Origin: Clostridium sp. OS1-26
GTDB taxonomy: Bacteria > Bacillota > Clostridia > Clostridiales > Clostridiaceae
Length of the DNA: 64,000 nucleotides
Reading direction: 5' to 3'
Assembly (NCBI RefSeq): GCF_030915445.1
Contig: NZ_CP133264.1
Span: 868,001-932,000 of the forward strand
Position numbers and translations under genes: made by a program. The notes under the pieces are model-generated. The model saw only the letters and a program-made list of their open reading frames with translations. It had not been told where the DNA came from and made no database searches. Below, in pieces: positions 8,953 through 18,453 of the stretch (position 1 is the first letter of the stretch; every line of letters begins with the position of its first letter).

Positions 8953-9262
8953 ATTTTTTCCCCCAGTATATAGTTATACTAATCTTTACTTTTATCGTGT
9001 TATTTTGATATTTTTTTAGTACATTTTCATATGATTTTAAAAATTATATTATATTTTAACTTTCTCCTATGTAAAATTGAAATTTCATTACTTTTAGAAA
9101 ATTATTTTTTGTGGTGTCAAATCTATAATAAATGAATAATATATATTATAAACAAGCTAAAGATAGATATTAAAAAACTACTAACTTACAAAATATGCAA
9201 ACTTAAGATATAAGGTGAAAAGAATTAAATAAAACCATAGCCTAGAAAAGGGGGATTAGAAT
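8953..9262. other. Intergenic region between divergent genes
   Basis: AT-rich region with promoters in both directions expected, none secure. Its right end (9235-9257) holds CCATAGCCTAGAAAAG plus GGGGATT, a leader block repeated before the second small membrane protein at 9598-9620. Confidence 0.3.
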
Positions 9263-9451
9263 ATGAGTAGACATCACCACTGCCGTGATAACAATAACTT
9301 TTTTCCAATAGCAGCATTAGCAGCTTTAATAGCATTTTTCTTGCTAATATTTGGTAGACGCAGAGGTACTCGCTTCGCTGTTTTAATAACACTTGCTATA
9401 ATAATCGTTTGTGGATGCTCTGGTTTTAACAGAGATCGAGATCGCTGCTAG
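9263..9451 (+). CDS. Small hydrophobic protein, first of a tandem pair
   Basis: 62 aa. Two hydrophobic segments (about 13-30 and 38-52) are separated by an Arg-rich turn (GRRRGTR); the N-terminus is His/Asn-rich (MSRHHHCRDNNN) and the C-terminus has a Cys pair (VCGCSGF). AAGGGGG lies well placed before the ATG. The protein at 9626-9775 is a clear paralogue (FxxIAALAALIA, then CGC), and their leaders are also repeated, so the unit arose by tandem duplication. The function is not recognised; small membrane proteins of this kind in clostridia are often made during sporulation, which is only a guess here. Confidence 0.65.
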   Translation: MSRHHHCRDNNNFFPIAALAALIAFFLLIFGRRRGTRFAVLITLAIIIVCGCSGFNRDRDRC

Positions 9452-9625
9452 TAAAACAAAGTTGTAAGTATCATATCATATCTTACAAAAATGACTTGCA
9501 TAAACTATTTGATCACTAAAAGTAAGATATGATTAGTACACAAGAGTAGAAAAAATTGATAAAACTTAGGATGTAAAGTAAAAAGAGTTAAATAAAGCCA
9601 TAGCCTAGAAAAGGGGGATTTGCGT

Positions 9626-9775
9626 ATGTTCGGTAATAACTTCGGATTCATAGCATTAGCAGCTTTAATAGCATTACTATTGTTAGCACGCAATAGAAGA
9701 AAGGGATCTCGTGATGCTATTATAATTACACTTGCTGTGATAATAGTATGCGGTTGCGCTTGCAACAACCATTAG
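9626..9775 (+). CDS. Small hydrophobic protein, second of a tandem pair
   Basis: 49 aa, too short for most gene finders. MFGNNFGFIALAALIALLLL is followed by a basic turn (ARNRRKGSR) and a second hydrophobic stretch ending VCGCACNNH. It is paralogous to the protein at 9263-9451, shares 23 bases of leader DNA with it and has the same AAGGGGG ribosome site. Function unknown. Confidence 0.65.
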   Translation: MFGNNFGFIALAALIALLLLARNRRKGSRDAIIITLAVIIVCGCACNNH

Positions 9776-9800
9776 TATTTAAATAAGGTAATTTAATTAG

Positions 9801-9819
9801 GGAGAGCCTACTGCTCTCC
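9801..9819 (+). terminator. Hairpin between small-protein genes
   Basis: Perfect GGAGAGC / GCTCTCC stem with a five-base loop, 25 bases after the second small gene. The T-tract is weak, so it may only attenuate reading into the next gene, whose ribosome site follows directly. Confidence 0.45.
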
Positions 9820-9840
9820 TTAACATAAAGGAGTGATAAA

Positions 9841-10251
9841 ATGGGAAAACATCATCGTAAAAGTAGTAGTAATACTAATGTTCCTCAGGGCTTTAATATT
9901 GGTGATTTATTAAAAACTATTGACATAAATCAAATCATATCAATAATCAGTTCTCTTGTAGGTGCTAATAATATGACTACAAACCAATTAAGTTCAATGC
10001 TTAGAAACTTTGACTTAGGCGATTTAAATAGAGTAGTAAATACAAGTAATCTAAATGAAAATGAAGTAAAATCACAACTTTCAGCTCTCGCAGATAGATT
10101 AGACGATGTAGATAGCGGAAGAAATAGCAATGTACAAGACCAAGTATTAAATGCTGTAAAAGCTCTACAGTCATCTCCTGATGGACAAGACATGTTAAAC
10201 TCTTTATTAAAAGGTGCTCTAGGAAATAATAATGACAGTAAAAAAAGATAA
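9841..10251 (+). CDS. Hypothetical protein with low-complexity basic ends
   Basis: 136 aa, AAAGGAG 7 bases before the ATG. The N-terminus (MGKHHRKSSSNTN) and the C-terminus (GNNNDSKKR) are basic and disordered; the centre is predicted helical with repeated hydrophobic leucines (IGDLLKTIDINQIISII, LRNFDLGDLNRVV). No membrane helix or signal peptide. It lies directly after the two small hydrophobic proteins in the same direction, which suggests co-expression. I do not recognise a family. Confidence 0.6.
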   Translation: MGKHHRKSSSNTNVPQGFNIGDLLKTIDINQIISIISSLVGANNMTTNQLSSMLRNFDLGDLNRVVNTSNLNENEVKSQLSALADRLDDVDSGRNSNVQDQVLNAVKALQSSPDGQDMLNSLLKGALGNNNDSKKR

Positions 10252-10277
10252 TAAACTATATTAAACTATATAAAGAC

Positions 10278-10313
10278 AAAGACACGTTTACATAACTTGT
10301 AATACGTGTCTTT
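10278..10313. terminator. Bidirectional terminator between convergent genes
   Basis: Stem AAAGACACGT / ACGTGTCTTT with a 16-base loop between the hypothetical gene and the convergent CPBP protease gene. Confidence 0.6.
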
Positions 10314-10343
10314 ACCTTTATTATATAACCTTAATTGCATCCT

Positions 10344-11153
10344 CTAAAATCTCGTTTCTCCTAACTTCTGAGCCAATAATACCATTGTAGTTACAAAATT
10401 AAATGTAAAATGATTAAACACAGAATACCAATAACCCTTTTTATTAATTAAATAACAATTGTATATACCTATCCATATTAGTATTGGTAATGCCTTTAAG
10501 TTAAAATGTATGAATGCAAAAATTATGCTGCTTAATATTGCTGATAAGTAGATCCCTATTCTAGGTCTAAATATCTTTTCAAACAATAACCACCTGAATA
10601 CAAACTCTTCAAGTATAGGTGCAAATATGGTAACACTTGGAACCATTATCAAAAATCTTTTAAGCGGCATGCTAGACATCCATGTAACTATCTCTTGCTG
10701 TTTCGCATCTACATTTAATCGATAAAATATACCTGCTGATATTGCGGAGATTAAAATTGTTATTAAATATGACTGAATAGTATACTTAATAGCTGATAAT
10801 AGATTTAAATTCCTTATACTAAACTTAAATCTATTATAATCTTCTGCCAATCTACCACTTATGGTAGGCTTTATTGAAATATTTAATTCACACGGAGAAG
10901 TATACTCATTCTTAGTGCTGTTATAACAAGTTCTTTCCGCTACTTTTAAATATCTAATATTTATCAATACAAAAATAAAAGGAATTAAATTTTGTGTAAA
11001 TAAAGAAGTTACAATATATAGTATGCTTATTATTGTTAGTAGTAAATAACTTCTCTTTCTTTCCCTTGAAAATCTTATAAATATTAAAAGCGGAGGTAAA
11101 TAAACAAATAAAAACACAAGGAAATCTTTAATAATATTAATTTTAGTCATCAA
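10344..11153 (-). CDS. CPBP-family intramembrane metalloprotease
   Basis: 269 aa with several membrane helices. The three CPBP (CAAX protease and bacteriocin-processing) motifs are present: EEFVFRWLLFE (EExxxR, about residue 185), FAFIHFN (FxxxH) and a distal HFTFNF (HxxxN). These residues form the glutamate/histidine active site inside the membrane. Bacterial members act in bacteriocin self-immunity, protein processing or membrane stress; the substrate here is unknown. It follows engB by 23 bases on the same strand and is probably the last gene of the lon-engB unit. Confidence 0.82.
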   Translation of the reverse strand: MMTKINIIKDFLVFLFVYLPPLLIFIRFSRERKRSYLLLTIISILYIVTSLFTQNLIPFIFVLINIRYLKVAERTCYNSTKNEYTSPCELNISIKPTISGRLAEDYNRFKFSIRNLNLLSAIKYTIQSYLITILISAISAGIFYRLNVDAKQQEIVTWMSSMPLKRFLIMVPSVTIFAPILEEFVFRWLLFEKIFRPRIGIYLSAILSSIIFAFIHFNLKALPILIWIGIYNCYLINKKGYWYSVFNHFTFNFVTTMVLLAQKLGETRF

Positions 11154-11176
11154 GCTTTCTCCTTGTTTATACTTAC

Positions 11177-11764
11177 TTAACCTTGAACAGTTTCAGCAAT
11201 AACCTCTAGCAATTCTTCCTTTCCCATCTTTTTAAGAGAAGAAAATGTTAAAAGCTTATCATTTGGATTTAATTCTAATGTTTCTCTTATCATTTTTAAG
11301 TTTTTTTGCAATTCATTTTTAGTTAGTTTATCAATTTTTGTTGCTACTACAATAGCCTCATAATTATAATACTTAATCCACTTATACATGTTTATGTCAT
11401 CCGTACTTGGTTTATGTCTACAGTCAATTAAAAGTACTATTTTTTTAAGCTGTTCTCTTTTAGTTAGGTACGTCTCAATTACTTTTCCCCAACTTTCCTT
11501 TTCTACCTTTGAAACTTTTGCATATCCGTATCCAGGTAGATCAACAAAATAGAACTCGTTATTTATTAAGAAGAAATTCACTAGTCTCGTCTTTCCTGGA
11601 GTACCACTTACTTTAACTAGTTTTCTTCTATTAGTTAAAGTGTTAATTAGAGAAGATTTACCTACATTAGATCTTCCTACAAAAGCTATTTCTACCCTAT
11701 TGTCACTAGGATATTGAGCTGCAGCTACTGCTGAAATAATAAACTCTGCCTGTTTTATTTCCAT
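11177..11764 (-). CDS. engB: Ribosome biogenesis GTPase EngB (YsxC/YihA)
   Basis: 195 aa, complete. The GTPase motifs are G1 GRSNVGKSS (about 30-38), G2 in GTPGKTR, G3 DLPGYG and G4 TKID. EngB is an essential GTPase that assists assembly of the 50S ribosomal subunit. It lies immediately after lonA, the usual clostridial and Bacillus arrangement. Confidence 0.95.
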   Translation of the reverse strand: MEIKQAEFIISAVAAAQYPSDNRVEIAFVGRSNVGKSSLINTLTNRRKLVKVSGTPGKTRLVNFFLINNEFYFVDLPGYGYAKVSKVEKESWGKVIETYLTKREQLKKIVLLIDCRHKPSTDDINMYKWIKYYNYEAIVVATKIDKLTKNELQKNLKMIRETLELNPNDKLLTFSSLKKMGKEELLEVIAETVQG

Positions 11765-11778
11765 AATTTCATCACCAT

Positions 11779-14101
11779 CTAATCATTTTTTACTAAAGCA
11801 TGTTCTAATACTATATCTATATTATCTGCTAGTATAAAACTCAATTTGCTTTTTATTGTTTTAGGTATTTTTGATAAATCTTTTTCATTTTCCTTTGGTA
11901 TAATTACAGTATCTATACCCGCTCTATATGCAGCTAAGCTCTTTTCTTTTGAGTCCCCCAATAGCAAGCACTCTACCAGTTAATGTTATTTCTCCAGTCA
12001 TAGCTACATTGTGTCTTACTTTTTTTCCACTTAATGCAGATATTATAGCAGTAATCATAGTAACACCTGCTGATGGCCCATCTTTAGGTACAGCTCCCTC
12101 AGGAACATGTATGTGAATATCTTTATTTTTATAGAATTCTTCATCAATTCCATATTTCTTTGCATTTGCTCTAACATAACTATATCCAGCTCTTGCTGAT
12201 TCCTTCATCACATCTCCAAGCTGACCAGTTAACTCTAACTTCCCTGTTCCTGACATAGCAGTTACCTCCACTGGCAATGTGTCTCCACCATATCCTGTCC
12301 ATGCCATTCCCATTACAACCCCAATTTTATCTTCTTTATCTGTTTTTTCATAAGTAAATAGTTCAGGGCCCAGGTAGCTTTTAACCTTATTTGTATTAAC
12401 TATAATCTTATCCTTATCTTTTTCGATCATTTCTGCTATTGATTTTCTTATAAGAGAGGATATTTTTCTCTCAAGGCTTCTGACACCAGACTCTCTTGTG
12501 TAGTTTTCTATAACAAAATATATAGAGGAGTCAGAAATCTTTATTTTGCTATCCTCTACCTCATGCTCTTTCAACTTTTTAGGTAGTAAATGATCCTTTG
12601 CTATATGAAATTTCTCTTCTGAAGTATATCCTGAAACTTCTATAACTTCCATTCTATCTAGCAGAGGTCTTGGTATAGTTTCTAGTGAATTAGCAGTTGT
12701 TATAAACAAAACTTTAGATAAGTCAAACTCTAATTCGAGATAATGGTCTCTAAAGGTACTGTTTTGTTCAGCATCTAATACTTCCAAGAGTGCATCTGCT
12801 GGATCTCCCTTAAAATCATTACTCATCTTATCTATTTCATCCAATAAAAATAATGGATTTTTTGATTTGGCCTGTTTCATTCCATAAACTATTCTTCCTG
12901 GGATTGCTCCAATATAAGTTTTTCTATGCCCTCTTATCTCTGCTTCGTCTCTAACTCCACCTAAGGACATTCTAACGAAATTTCTGTTTAGAGCATGAGC
13001 TATAGACTTTGCAATTGAAGTCTTACCTACCCCTGGAGGTCCTACAAGACAAAGTATAGGTCCTCTTAGTGAATTGCTCATTTTCTTAACAGCTAAGTAT
13101 TCAATAATTCTATCTTTTACATCCTCAAGTCCATAGTGCTCTTTCTCTAATACCATTCTAGCGGACTTTATATCTAAGTTATCTTTAGTTTCAGCATTCC
13201 AAGGAAGGTCTAGTATCCAATCTAAATAAGTCCTTATTACGCCTCCCTCTGCAGAGTAGCTTCCACTATTTTTTAACCTATCTAACTCATATAAAGCCTT
13301 TTCTTTAACCAACTTAGGAAGTTTTGCCTTTGTTATCCTACTTTTGTATCTTGTTATTTCTTTTTTATCTTCATCCTCTTCACCAAGTTCTTCTTGAATA
13401 GCTTTCAGTTGTTCCCTTAAATAATATTCTTTTTGTACCTTATCTATTTTATTTTTTACCTTAACACCTATTTTTCTTTCTAACTTTAAAATGTCAACTT
13501 CATTAGATAGTATATCTAATAATTTTTGTAGCCTTTCTTCAACATCGTATAATTCAAGAAGTTCTTGTTTATTTTCCTGTTTTAACATTAAATAAGAACT
13601 GATAACATCACTCAATCTACCTGGATTATCCAACTCTTCTAACGTTACTATTGTTTCAACAGGTATACTTCCTGATAACTTTGTATAGTCATCGAAAGCT
13701 TTTCTAACAGAACGAACTAGTGCTTCACATTTATTAGTTTTATCACATTCATCATCTTCTAATATTTCAACTTCTGCCTTAAAAAAAGGACTTTTTTCAA
13801 TGTATTTTTCTAGTCTTCCTCTACTTTCACCTTCAACGAGTACTCGTACAGTATCACCTGGTAACTTTAATATTTGTTTTATATTACAAATGGTACCCAT
13901 TGTATAAATATCTTCTTCTTCTGGCTCTTCAACTTTAGCTTCTTTCTGTGATACCAAAAATATTTTTTGGTCAACAAGCATAGCTTCTTCAAGCGCAAGT
14001 ATAGATTTTTCACGGCCTACATCAAAATGTATAACCATATATGGAAATATAGTAATACCTCTTAAGGGAATTAGAGGAAGGAGTTTTAAGTTTTTATCCA
14101 T
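11779..14101 (-). CDS. lon: ATP-dependent protease LonA, frameshifted near the 3' end
   Basis: The first frame (14101-11924) covers the N-terminal substrate domain, the AAA+ module (Walker [10 protein letters not shown] at about 357) and most of the serine/lysine protease domain (catalytic Ser in DGPSAG). The last 62 codons continue in another frame (to 11779). The break is a T4 run at 11947-11950 where T3 is expected; removing one base gives [15 protein letters not shown] and a normal 773-aa Lon. The frameshift falls immediately after the catalytic lysine codon, so the gene as printed would lose the tail of the active site. Since Lon degrades damaged and regulatory proteins and neighbours are intact, an error is likely. 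Confidence 0.9.
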
Positions 14102-14160
14102 ATTTTCCCCTCACTTTTAAAATAATTTAGTAAAAACTATCATAATTACAATAATTTCAA

Positions 14161-14304
14161 ATGAAACTCCTTCTCCTTTCGTCGAATGAGTAAGCGATTT
14201 ACTCCAAATCAGCACTCTGTGTAAGTGACTATCACCAAATCATAGATTTGGGATATCTACTTAAGATTTTGGATGCCTGCTTAAGATTTGGGTTCTCTGC
14301 TTAA
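14161..14304. repeat. Composite palindromic repeat, nested copy (copy A)
   Basis: Begins with the shared end ATGAAACTCCTTCTCC, then left arm 1 (14191-14210), spacer AGCACTCTGTG, left arm 2 (14222-14241), loop ATA and three right arms (14245-14263, 14265-14283, 14285-14303), each ending CTTA. The inner pair is a clean hairpin sitting inside the loop of an outer pair. It fills most of the 366-bp gap between lonA and lonB. Confidence 0.75.
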
Positions 14305-14423
14305 ATAGATATTGAAATAAATTTATATATAGTTAGACTAATATATTATAACTATAAAATAGCTTTTTTTCAATTATAGTTATCGATTAATATCAAATAT
14401 TTTTTCAATTTAAAATTGAAAAA

Positions 14424-14456
14424 TGACAATTGAGAAGTATATATTCTCAATTGTCA
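14424..14456 (-). terminator. Terminator of lonB
   Basis: Perfect 13-bp stem TGACAATTGAGAA / TTCTCAATTGTCA followed on the minus strand by a T-rich stretch, 12 bases after the lonB stop. Confidence 0.85.
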
Positions 14457-14467
14457 ATTGAACCTAG

Positions 14468-16147
14468 CTACATATTTATTGACTCAGCTGATAATACATC
14501 TAAATTAGCTTCTATTTCTATAGGTGAGCGTTCTATTGCTTCATTGACTATAGCAATATCAATAACTTCTCTTATATTACTTACAGGTATTATTTTTACT
14601 CCTTCTATTTGTGCAAAGTTATCCTGCCAATTTTCATTAGGTATTACTACAATATTTGCTCCTGCCTTTTTAGCAGCCTGAATTTTTGCATTGGCACCAC
14701 CTATTGGTTTAACCTCACCATGTATTGATATTTCGCCAGTCATTGCTACTCTATTATTTACAGCAATATTCTTTATAGCACTATATACAGCAGTAGCTAT
14801 ACTTACTCCCGCGGATGGACCATCTACCGGTGCACCTCCTGAGAAATTTATATGTATATCATACTCATCACAATTTAGATTAAATAATTTCTCAATTACA
14901 GTTATTACATTTTCAACAGAACATCTAGCTGTGCTTTTTCTCCTCATTCTTCTATTTTGAGCGTTTATTTCTTCTTCTTCAATTATTCCTGTTATTTTAA
15001 GATTGCCTTTTCTAAGACTAACTTTTTTTGCAGTAGCTTCAACTTCCATTACTGCTCCCATGTTAGCTCCATAAACTGCAAGCCCATTGACATATCCTAC
15101 AGAAGGCTTACCACAAATCTTCTTTTCAGCTCTTGGAGAATACTGACCATTTTCTATTACCCATTCTACATCGCTCACATTAATTTCGCTTCTTTCTTCA
15201 TTTAATGCTATTCCTGATGCAAGTTGGATCAAATTAACAACATCTCTTCCATTTTGCGCATATTTCCCTACCATATTGCAAGCTTTATTTTCAATTGTAA
15301 ATCCTATCTTATCTACTGCATTTTGAGCTATAACTTCAATTTCTTCTGGAAGCAATGCTCTAAAAAATATTTCTACACATCTTGATCTTAATGCTGGTAC
15401 TATATCTTCTGGATTTCTCGTTGTAGCACCAACTAATCTAAAGTCCGCAGGAAGTCCATTATCAAAAATATCCTTTATATATGTAGGCATATTTTCATCT
15501 GAGGAATTATAATAGGAGCTATCTAAGAAGACTTTTCTATCTTCCAGCACCTTAAGTAATTTATTCATTTCTATAGGATGAAGCTCTCCTATTTCATCTA
15601 TAAACAATACACCTCCATGTGCTTTTGTTACTGCTCCTGGCTTAGGTTGAGGTATCCCTGCAACCCCTAAAGGACCAGCTCCTTGATATATTGGATCGTG
15701 AACAGAACCAATAAGAGGATCTGCTATTCCTCTGTCATCAAATCTTATTGTAGTTGCATCAATTTCTATAAACTTAGAACTTTCATTAAAAGGTGAATGA
15801 TCTTTTTTCTTTGCATATTCTAAAACTAATCTTGCAGCTGCAGTTTTACCTATTCCAGGAGGTCCATATATTATAACATGTTGAGGATTAGGACCACACA
15901 ATGCTGCCTGAAGAGCTTTAATTCCTTTTTCTTGACCTATTATTTCATTAAAATTAGAGGGTCTACTTTTTTCTGTTAATGGTTCTGTTAACTTTACCTC
16001 TCTTAACTTTTTCAACTTTTCCATTTCTTTTCTATTTTCTCTATCTACAACTAACCTCCGTGATTGTTGACCTTTTAATGCATTAAGAAAATATAGTCCC
16101 ATAACTACTGTAACTACTAATTCGATAATCATTAAGGTATAAATCAT
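14468..16147 (-). CDS. lonB: ATP-dependent protease LonB
   Basis: 559 aa. A membrane helix (residues about 3-20) precedes an AAA+ domain with Walker A YGPPGIGKTAAA and Walker B GGVLFIDEIGEL, then a Lon-type protease domain with catalytic Ser in DGPSAGVS and Lys in PIGGANAKI. It lacks the long N-terminal domain of LonA. In Bacillus LonB is made in the forespore under sigma-F; here it sits between clpX and lonA in the usual clostridial order. Repeat elements flank it on both sides. Confidence 0.92.
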   Translation of the reverse strand: MIYTLMIIELVVTVVMGLYFLNALKGQQSRRLVVDRENRKEMEKLKKLREVKLTEPLTEKSRPSNFNEIIGQEKGIKALQAALCGPNPQHVIIYGPPGIGKTAAARLVLEYAKKKDHSPFNESSKFIEIDATTIRFDDRGIADPLIGSVHDPIYQGAGPLGVAGIPQPKPGAVTKAHGGVLFIDEIGELHPIEMNKLLKVLEDRKVFLDSSYYNSSDENMPTYIKDIFDNGLPADFRLVGATTRNPEDIVPALRSRCVEIFFRALLPEEIEVIAQNAVDKIGFTIENKACNMVGKYAQNGRDVVNLIQLASGIALNEERSEINVSDVEWVIENGQYSPRAEKKICGKPSVGYVNGLAVYGANMGAVMEVEATAKKVSLRKGNLKITGIIEEEEINAQNRRMRRKSTARCSVENVITVIEKLFNLNCDEYDIHINFSGGAPVDGPSAGVSIATAVYSAIKNIAVNNRVAMTGEISIHGEVKPIGGANAKIQAAKKAGANIVVIPNENWQDNFAQIEGVKIIPVSNIREVIDIAIVNEAIERSPIEIEANLDVLSAESINM

Positions 16148-16250
16148 ATTTTTAAACCTCCCTTAAAGACTCCCTATAATTTCAAATTATATCTCATTAG
16201 TATTATGCACATCTTTCATTTACTATATTCTTTCAGCTGCCTAATAACGG

Positions 16251-16293
16251 CAATAAAAAAGGAGTTCTGATATTTCACAGTACTCCTTTTTAT
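16251..16293 (-). terminator. Terminator after clpX
   Basis: Stem AAAAGGAGT / ACTCCTTTT with runs of A and T on both sides, so it can work in either direction. It lies beyond the repeat that follows the clpX stop. Confidence 0.7.
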
Positions 16294-16294
16294 T

Positions 16295-16417
16295 ATGAAA
16301 CTCCTTCTCCATTCGTCGAATGAGTACACGCTGTATAAGCGACTATCACCAAATCAAAGATTTGGGATATCTGCTTAACCCATTCACACAAAATCATAGA
16401 TTTTGGTTCTCTGCTTA
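16295..16417. repeat. Composite palindromic repeat abutting clpX (copy B)
   Basis: Shares the end ATGAAACTCCTTCTCC and TCGTCGAATGAGTA with copy A. It holds a full hairpin (16336-16377, arms TAAGCGACTATCACCAAATC and GATTTGGGATATCTGCTTA) and a second, shortened one (16390-16417). The clpX stop codon TAA is the last three bases of the final right arm. Confidence 0.75.
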
Positions 16418-17704
16418 TGCTGTTTCTGAACCCTTTCGAGTTCTAGACTTTTTTACTTTTATAGGTGACCTTTTTTCACCTTCAGCCTCAATAAGAATTG
16501 GCTCTTTTGTATCAACAGTTTCTTTGTTAACTATTACTTTTGCAATTTCTTCTCTTGAAGGAATATCAAACATTATATTTTTCATAGTATCTTCTATAAT
16601 TGCTCTTAGACCTCTTGCTCCTGTATTTCTCTTTAACGCTTCGTCAGCTATTGCTTCTAAAGCATCATCTGAAAATTCAAGTTCAACATTATCTATCTCA
16701 AAGAGCTTTCTATATTGTTTAACAAGTGCATTCTTAGGCTCTTTTAATATGCTTATTAGTGCGCTTCTATCTAAAGCATCGAGAGTTACCACTATAGGAA
16801 GTCTTCCAACAAATTCAGGAATAAGACCAAATTTCAAAAGATCCCCTGGCATTATGTCTTTTAAAAGCTTTCCTACATCTTTTTCAGTTTTAGATTGTAT
16901 ACTAGCACCAAATCCTAATGTGCTTATTCTTGTTCTTCTTTCTATAATTTTTTCTATTCCATCAAAAGCACCACCGCAGATAAACAGTATATTAGTAGTA
17001 TTTATCTGTATGAATTCTTGATGAGGGTGCTTTCTACCACCTTGTGGTGGTACTGATGCTACTGTACCTTCAAGTATTTTTAGCAATGCTTGTTGTACAC
17101 CTTCGCCAGAAACATCTCTTGTTATAGATGGATTTTCTGATTTTCTTGCTATTTTATCTATTTCATCGATGTATACTATACCTCTTTCAGCTCTCTCTAT
17201 GTCATAATCAGCATTTTGAATAAGCTTTAAAAGTATATTTTCAACATCCTCTCCAACATATCCTGCTTCTGTTAAAGTTGTAGCATCTGCAATTGCAAAT
17301 GGAACATTTAAAAACTTAGCTAGAGTTTGCGCTAAGAGAGTTTTTCCTGATCCTGTAGGTCCTAATAATAATATATTACTTTTTTGTAATTCTACATCAT
17401 CATTATTTGCATTTGAGTTAATTCTTTTATAATGGTTGTAAACCGCTACAGCTAGTGATTTTTTTGCACCATCTTGACCTATGACATATTGGTCAAGATA
17501 GCTTTTTATCTCTACAGGTTTTGGAAGTGAACTCATATCCACTTGAATGTCTTCTTCAAATTCATCACTTATTATTTCTGAACAAAGCTCTATACATTCA
17601 TCACATATATATACTCCTGGCCCAGCTATAAGTCTTCTAACTTGATCTTGAGTTTTACCGCAAAATGAACATTTCAATTGTTTTTTATCATCAATTTTGG
17701 CCAT
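16415..17704 (-). CDS. clpX: ClpX, ATP-dependent unfoldase of the ClpXP protease
   Basis: 429 aa. An N-terminal zinc-binding domain (C12, C15, C34, C37) is followed by an AAA+ domain with Walker [13 protein letters not shown] (about 112) and sensor motifs around [13 protein letters not shown]. ClpX hexamers recognise, unfold and thread substrates into ClpP. The gene follows clpP by 19 bases and they are presumably co-transcribed. The C-terminal tail ([18 protein letters not shown]) ends inside a palindromic repeat, so its last residues may have been set by the element's arrival. Confidence 0.96.
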   Translation of the reverse strand: MAKIDDKKQLKCSFCGKTQDQVRRLIAGPGVYICDECIELCSEIISDEFEEDIQVDMSSLPKPVEIKSYLDQYVIGQDGAKKSLAVAVYNHYKRINSNANNDDVELQKSNILLLGPTGSGKTLLAQTLAKFLNVPFAIADATTLTEAGYVGEDVENILLKLIQNADYDIERAERGIVYIDEIDKIARKSENPSITRDVSGEGVQQALLKILEGTVASVPPQGGRKHPHQEFIQINTTNILFICGGAFDGIEKIIERRTRISTLGFGASIQSKTEKDVGKLLKDIMPGDLLKFGLIPEFVGRLPIVVTLDALDRSALISILKEPKNALVKQYRKLFEIDNVELEFSDDALEAIADEALKRNTGARGLRAIIEDTMKNIMFDIPSREEIAKVIVNKETVDTKEPILIEAEGEKRSPIKVKKSRTRKGSETA

Positions 17705-17723
17705 CTTTACACCTCACTAAAGG

Positions 17724-18308
17724 TTATTTCTTTTTTATAATTACTTCGTCTACTAATCCATAATTTTTAGCTTCTTCTGCTTCCATAAAGTAATCTCTTT
17801 CTGTGTCTCTTTCAACCTTTTCAAGCGGCTGTCCTGTTCTCTCACTTAGTATGCTATTTAATTTTTTCTTTATTCTTAGTATTCTATCTGCATGTATTCC
17901 TATATCTGTTGCCTGACCTTGGAAGCCACCAAGAGGTTGATGTATCATTATTTCAGCATTTGGCAGTGCAAATCTTTTTCCTTTCGCACCTGCTGCAAGT
18001 AAAAATGCTCCCATAGAAGCAGCCATTCCCACACATATAGTAGAAACATCAGGTTTAATATGCTGCATTGTATCATAAATTGCCATTCCTGATGTTATAG
18101 ACCCTCCTGGACTATTTATGTATAGATGTATGTCCTTCTCTGGATCCTCCGCTTCTAAAAATAACAATTGTGCTACAACTAAACTTGCGGTAACATCATT
18201 AACCTCTTCACTTAGCATTACTATTCTATCCTTTAAAAGTCTAGAATAAATATCATAAGATCTTTCTCCCCTATTAGTTTGCTCAACAACTACTGGTACT
18301 AAACTCAT
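17724..18308 (-). CDS. clpP: ClpP, proteolytic subunit
   Basis: 194 aa, complete. The catalytic triad is Ser98 (GMAASMGA), His123 (MIHQPLGG) and Asp172 (ERDYFM), at the canonical positions. ClpP forms two stacked heptameric rings that degrade proteins delivered by ClpX or other Clp ATPases. It lies between tig and clpX. Confidence 0.97.
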   Translation of the reverse strand: MSLVPVVVEQTNRGERSYDIYSRLLKDRIVMLSEEVNDVTASLVVAQLLFLEAEDPEKDIHLYINSPGGSITSGMAIYDTMQHIKPDVSTICVGMAASMGAFLLAAGAKGKRFALPNAEIMIHQPLGGFQGQATDIGIHADRILRIKKKLNSILSERTGQPLEKVERDTERDYFMEAEEAKNYGLVDEVIIKKK

Positions 18309-18413
18309 AAATCTCTCCTCCTTTTTGTAATCACATTAAGTGATTTTACCCATTTAAATCTAAATTAAATCAGTTTTTTAATATAATTAATTTAAATATA
18401 TTAATTTAAAATT

Positions 18414-18439
18414 AATTGCCAGAAAAATTCCTGGCAATT
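18414..18439 (-). terminator. Terminator of tig
   Basis: Stem AATTGCCAG / CTGGCAATT with a T-rich tail on the minus strand, 15 bases after the tig stop; it separates tig from clpP. Confidence 0.75.
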
Positions 18440-18453
18440 AACCCTTTAATATA

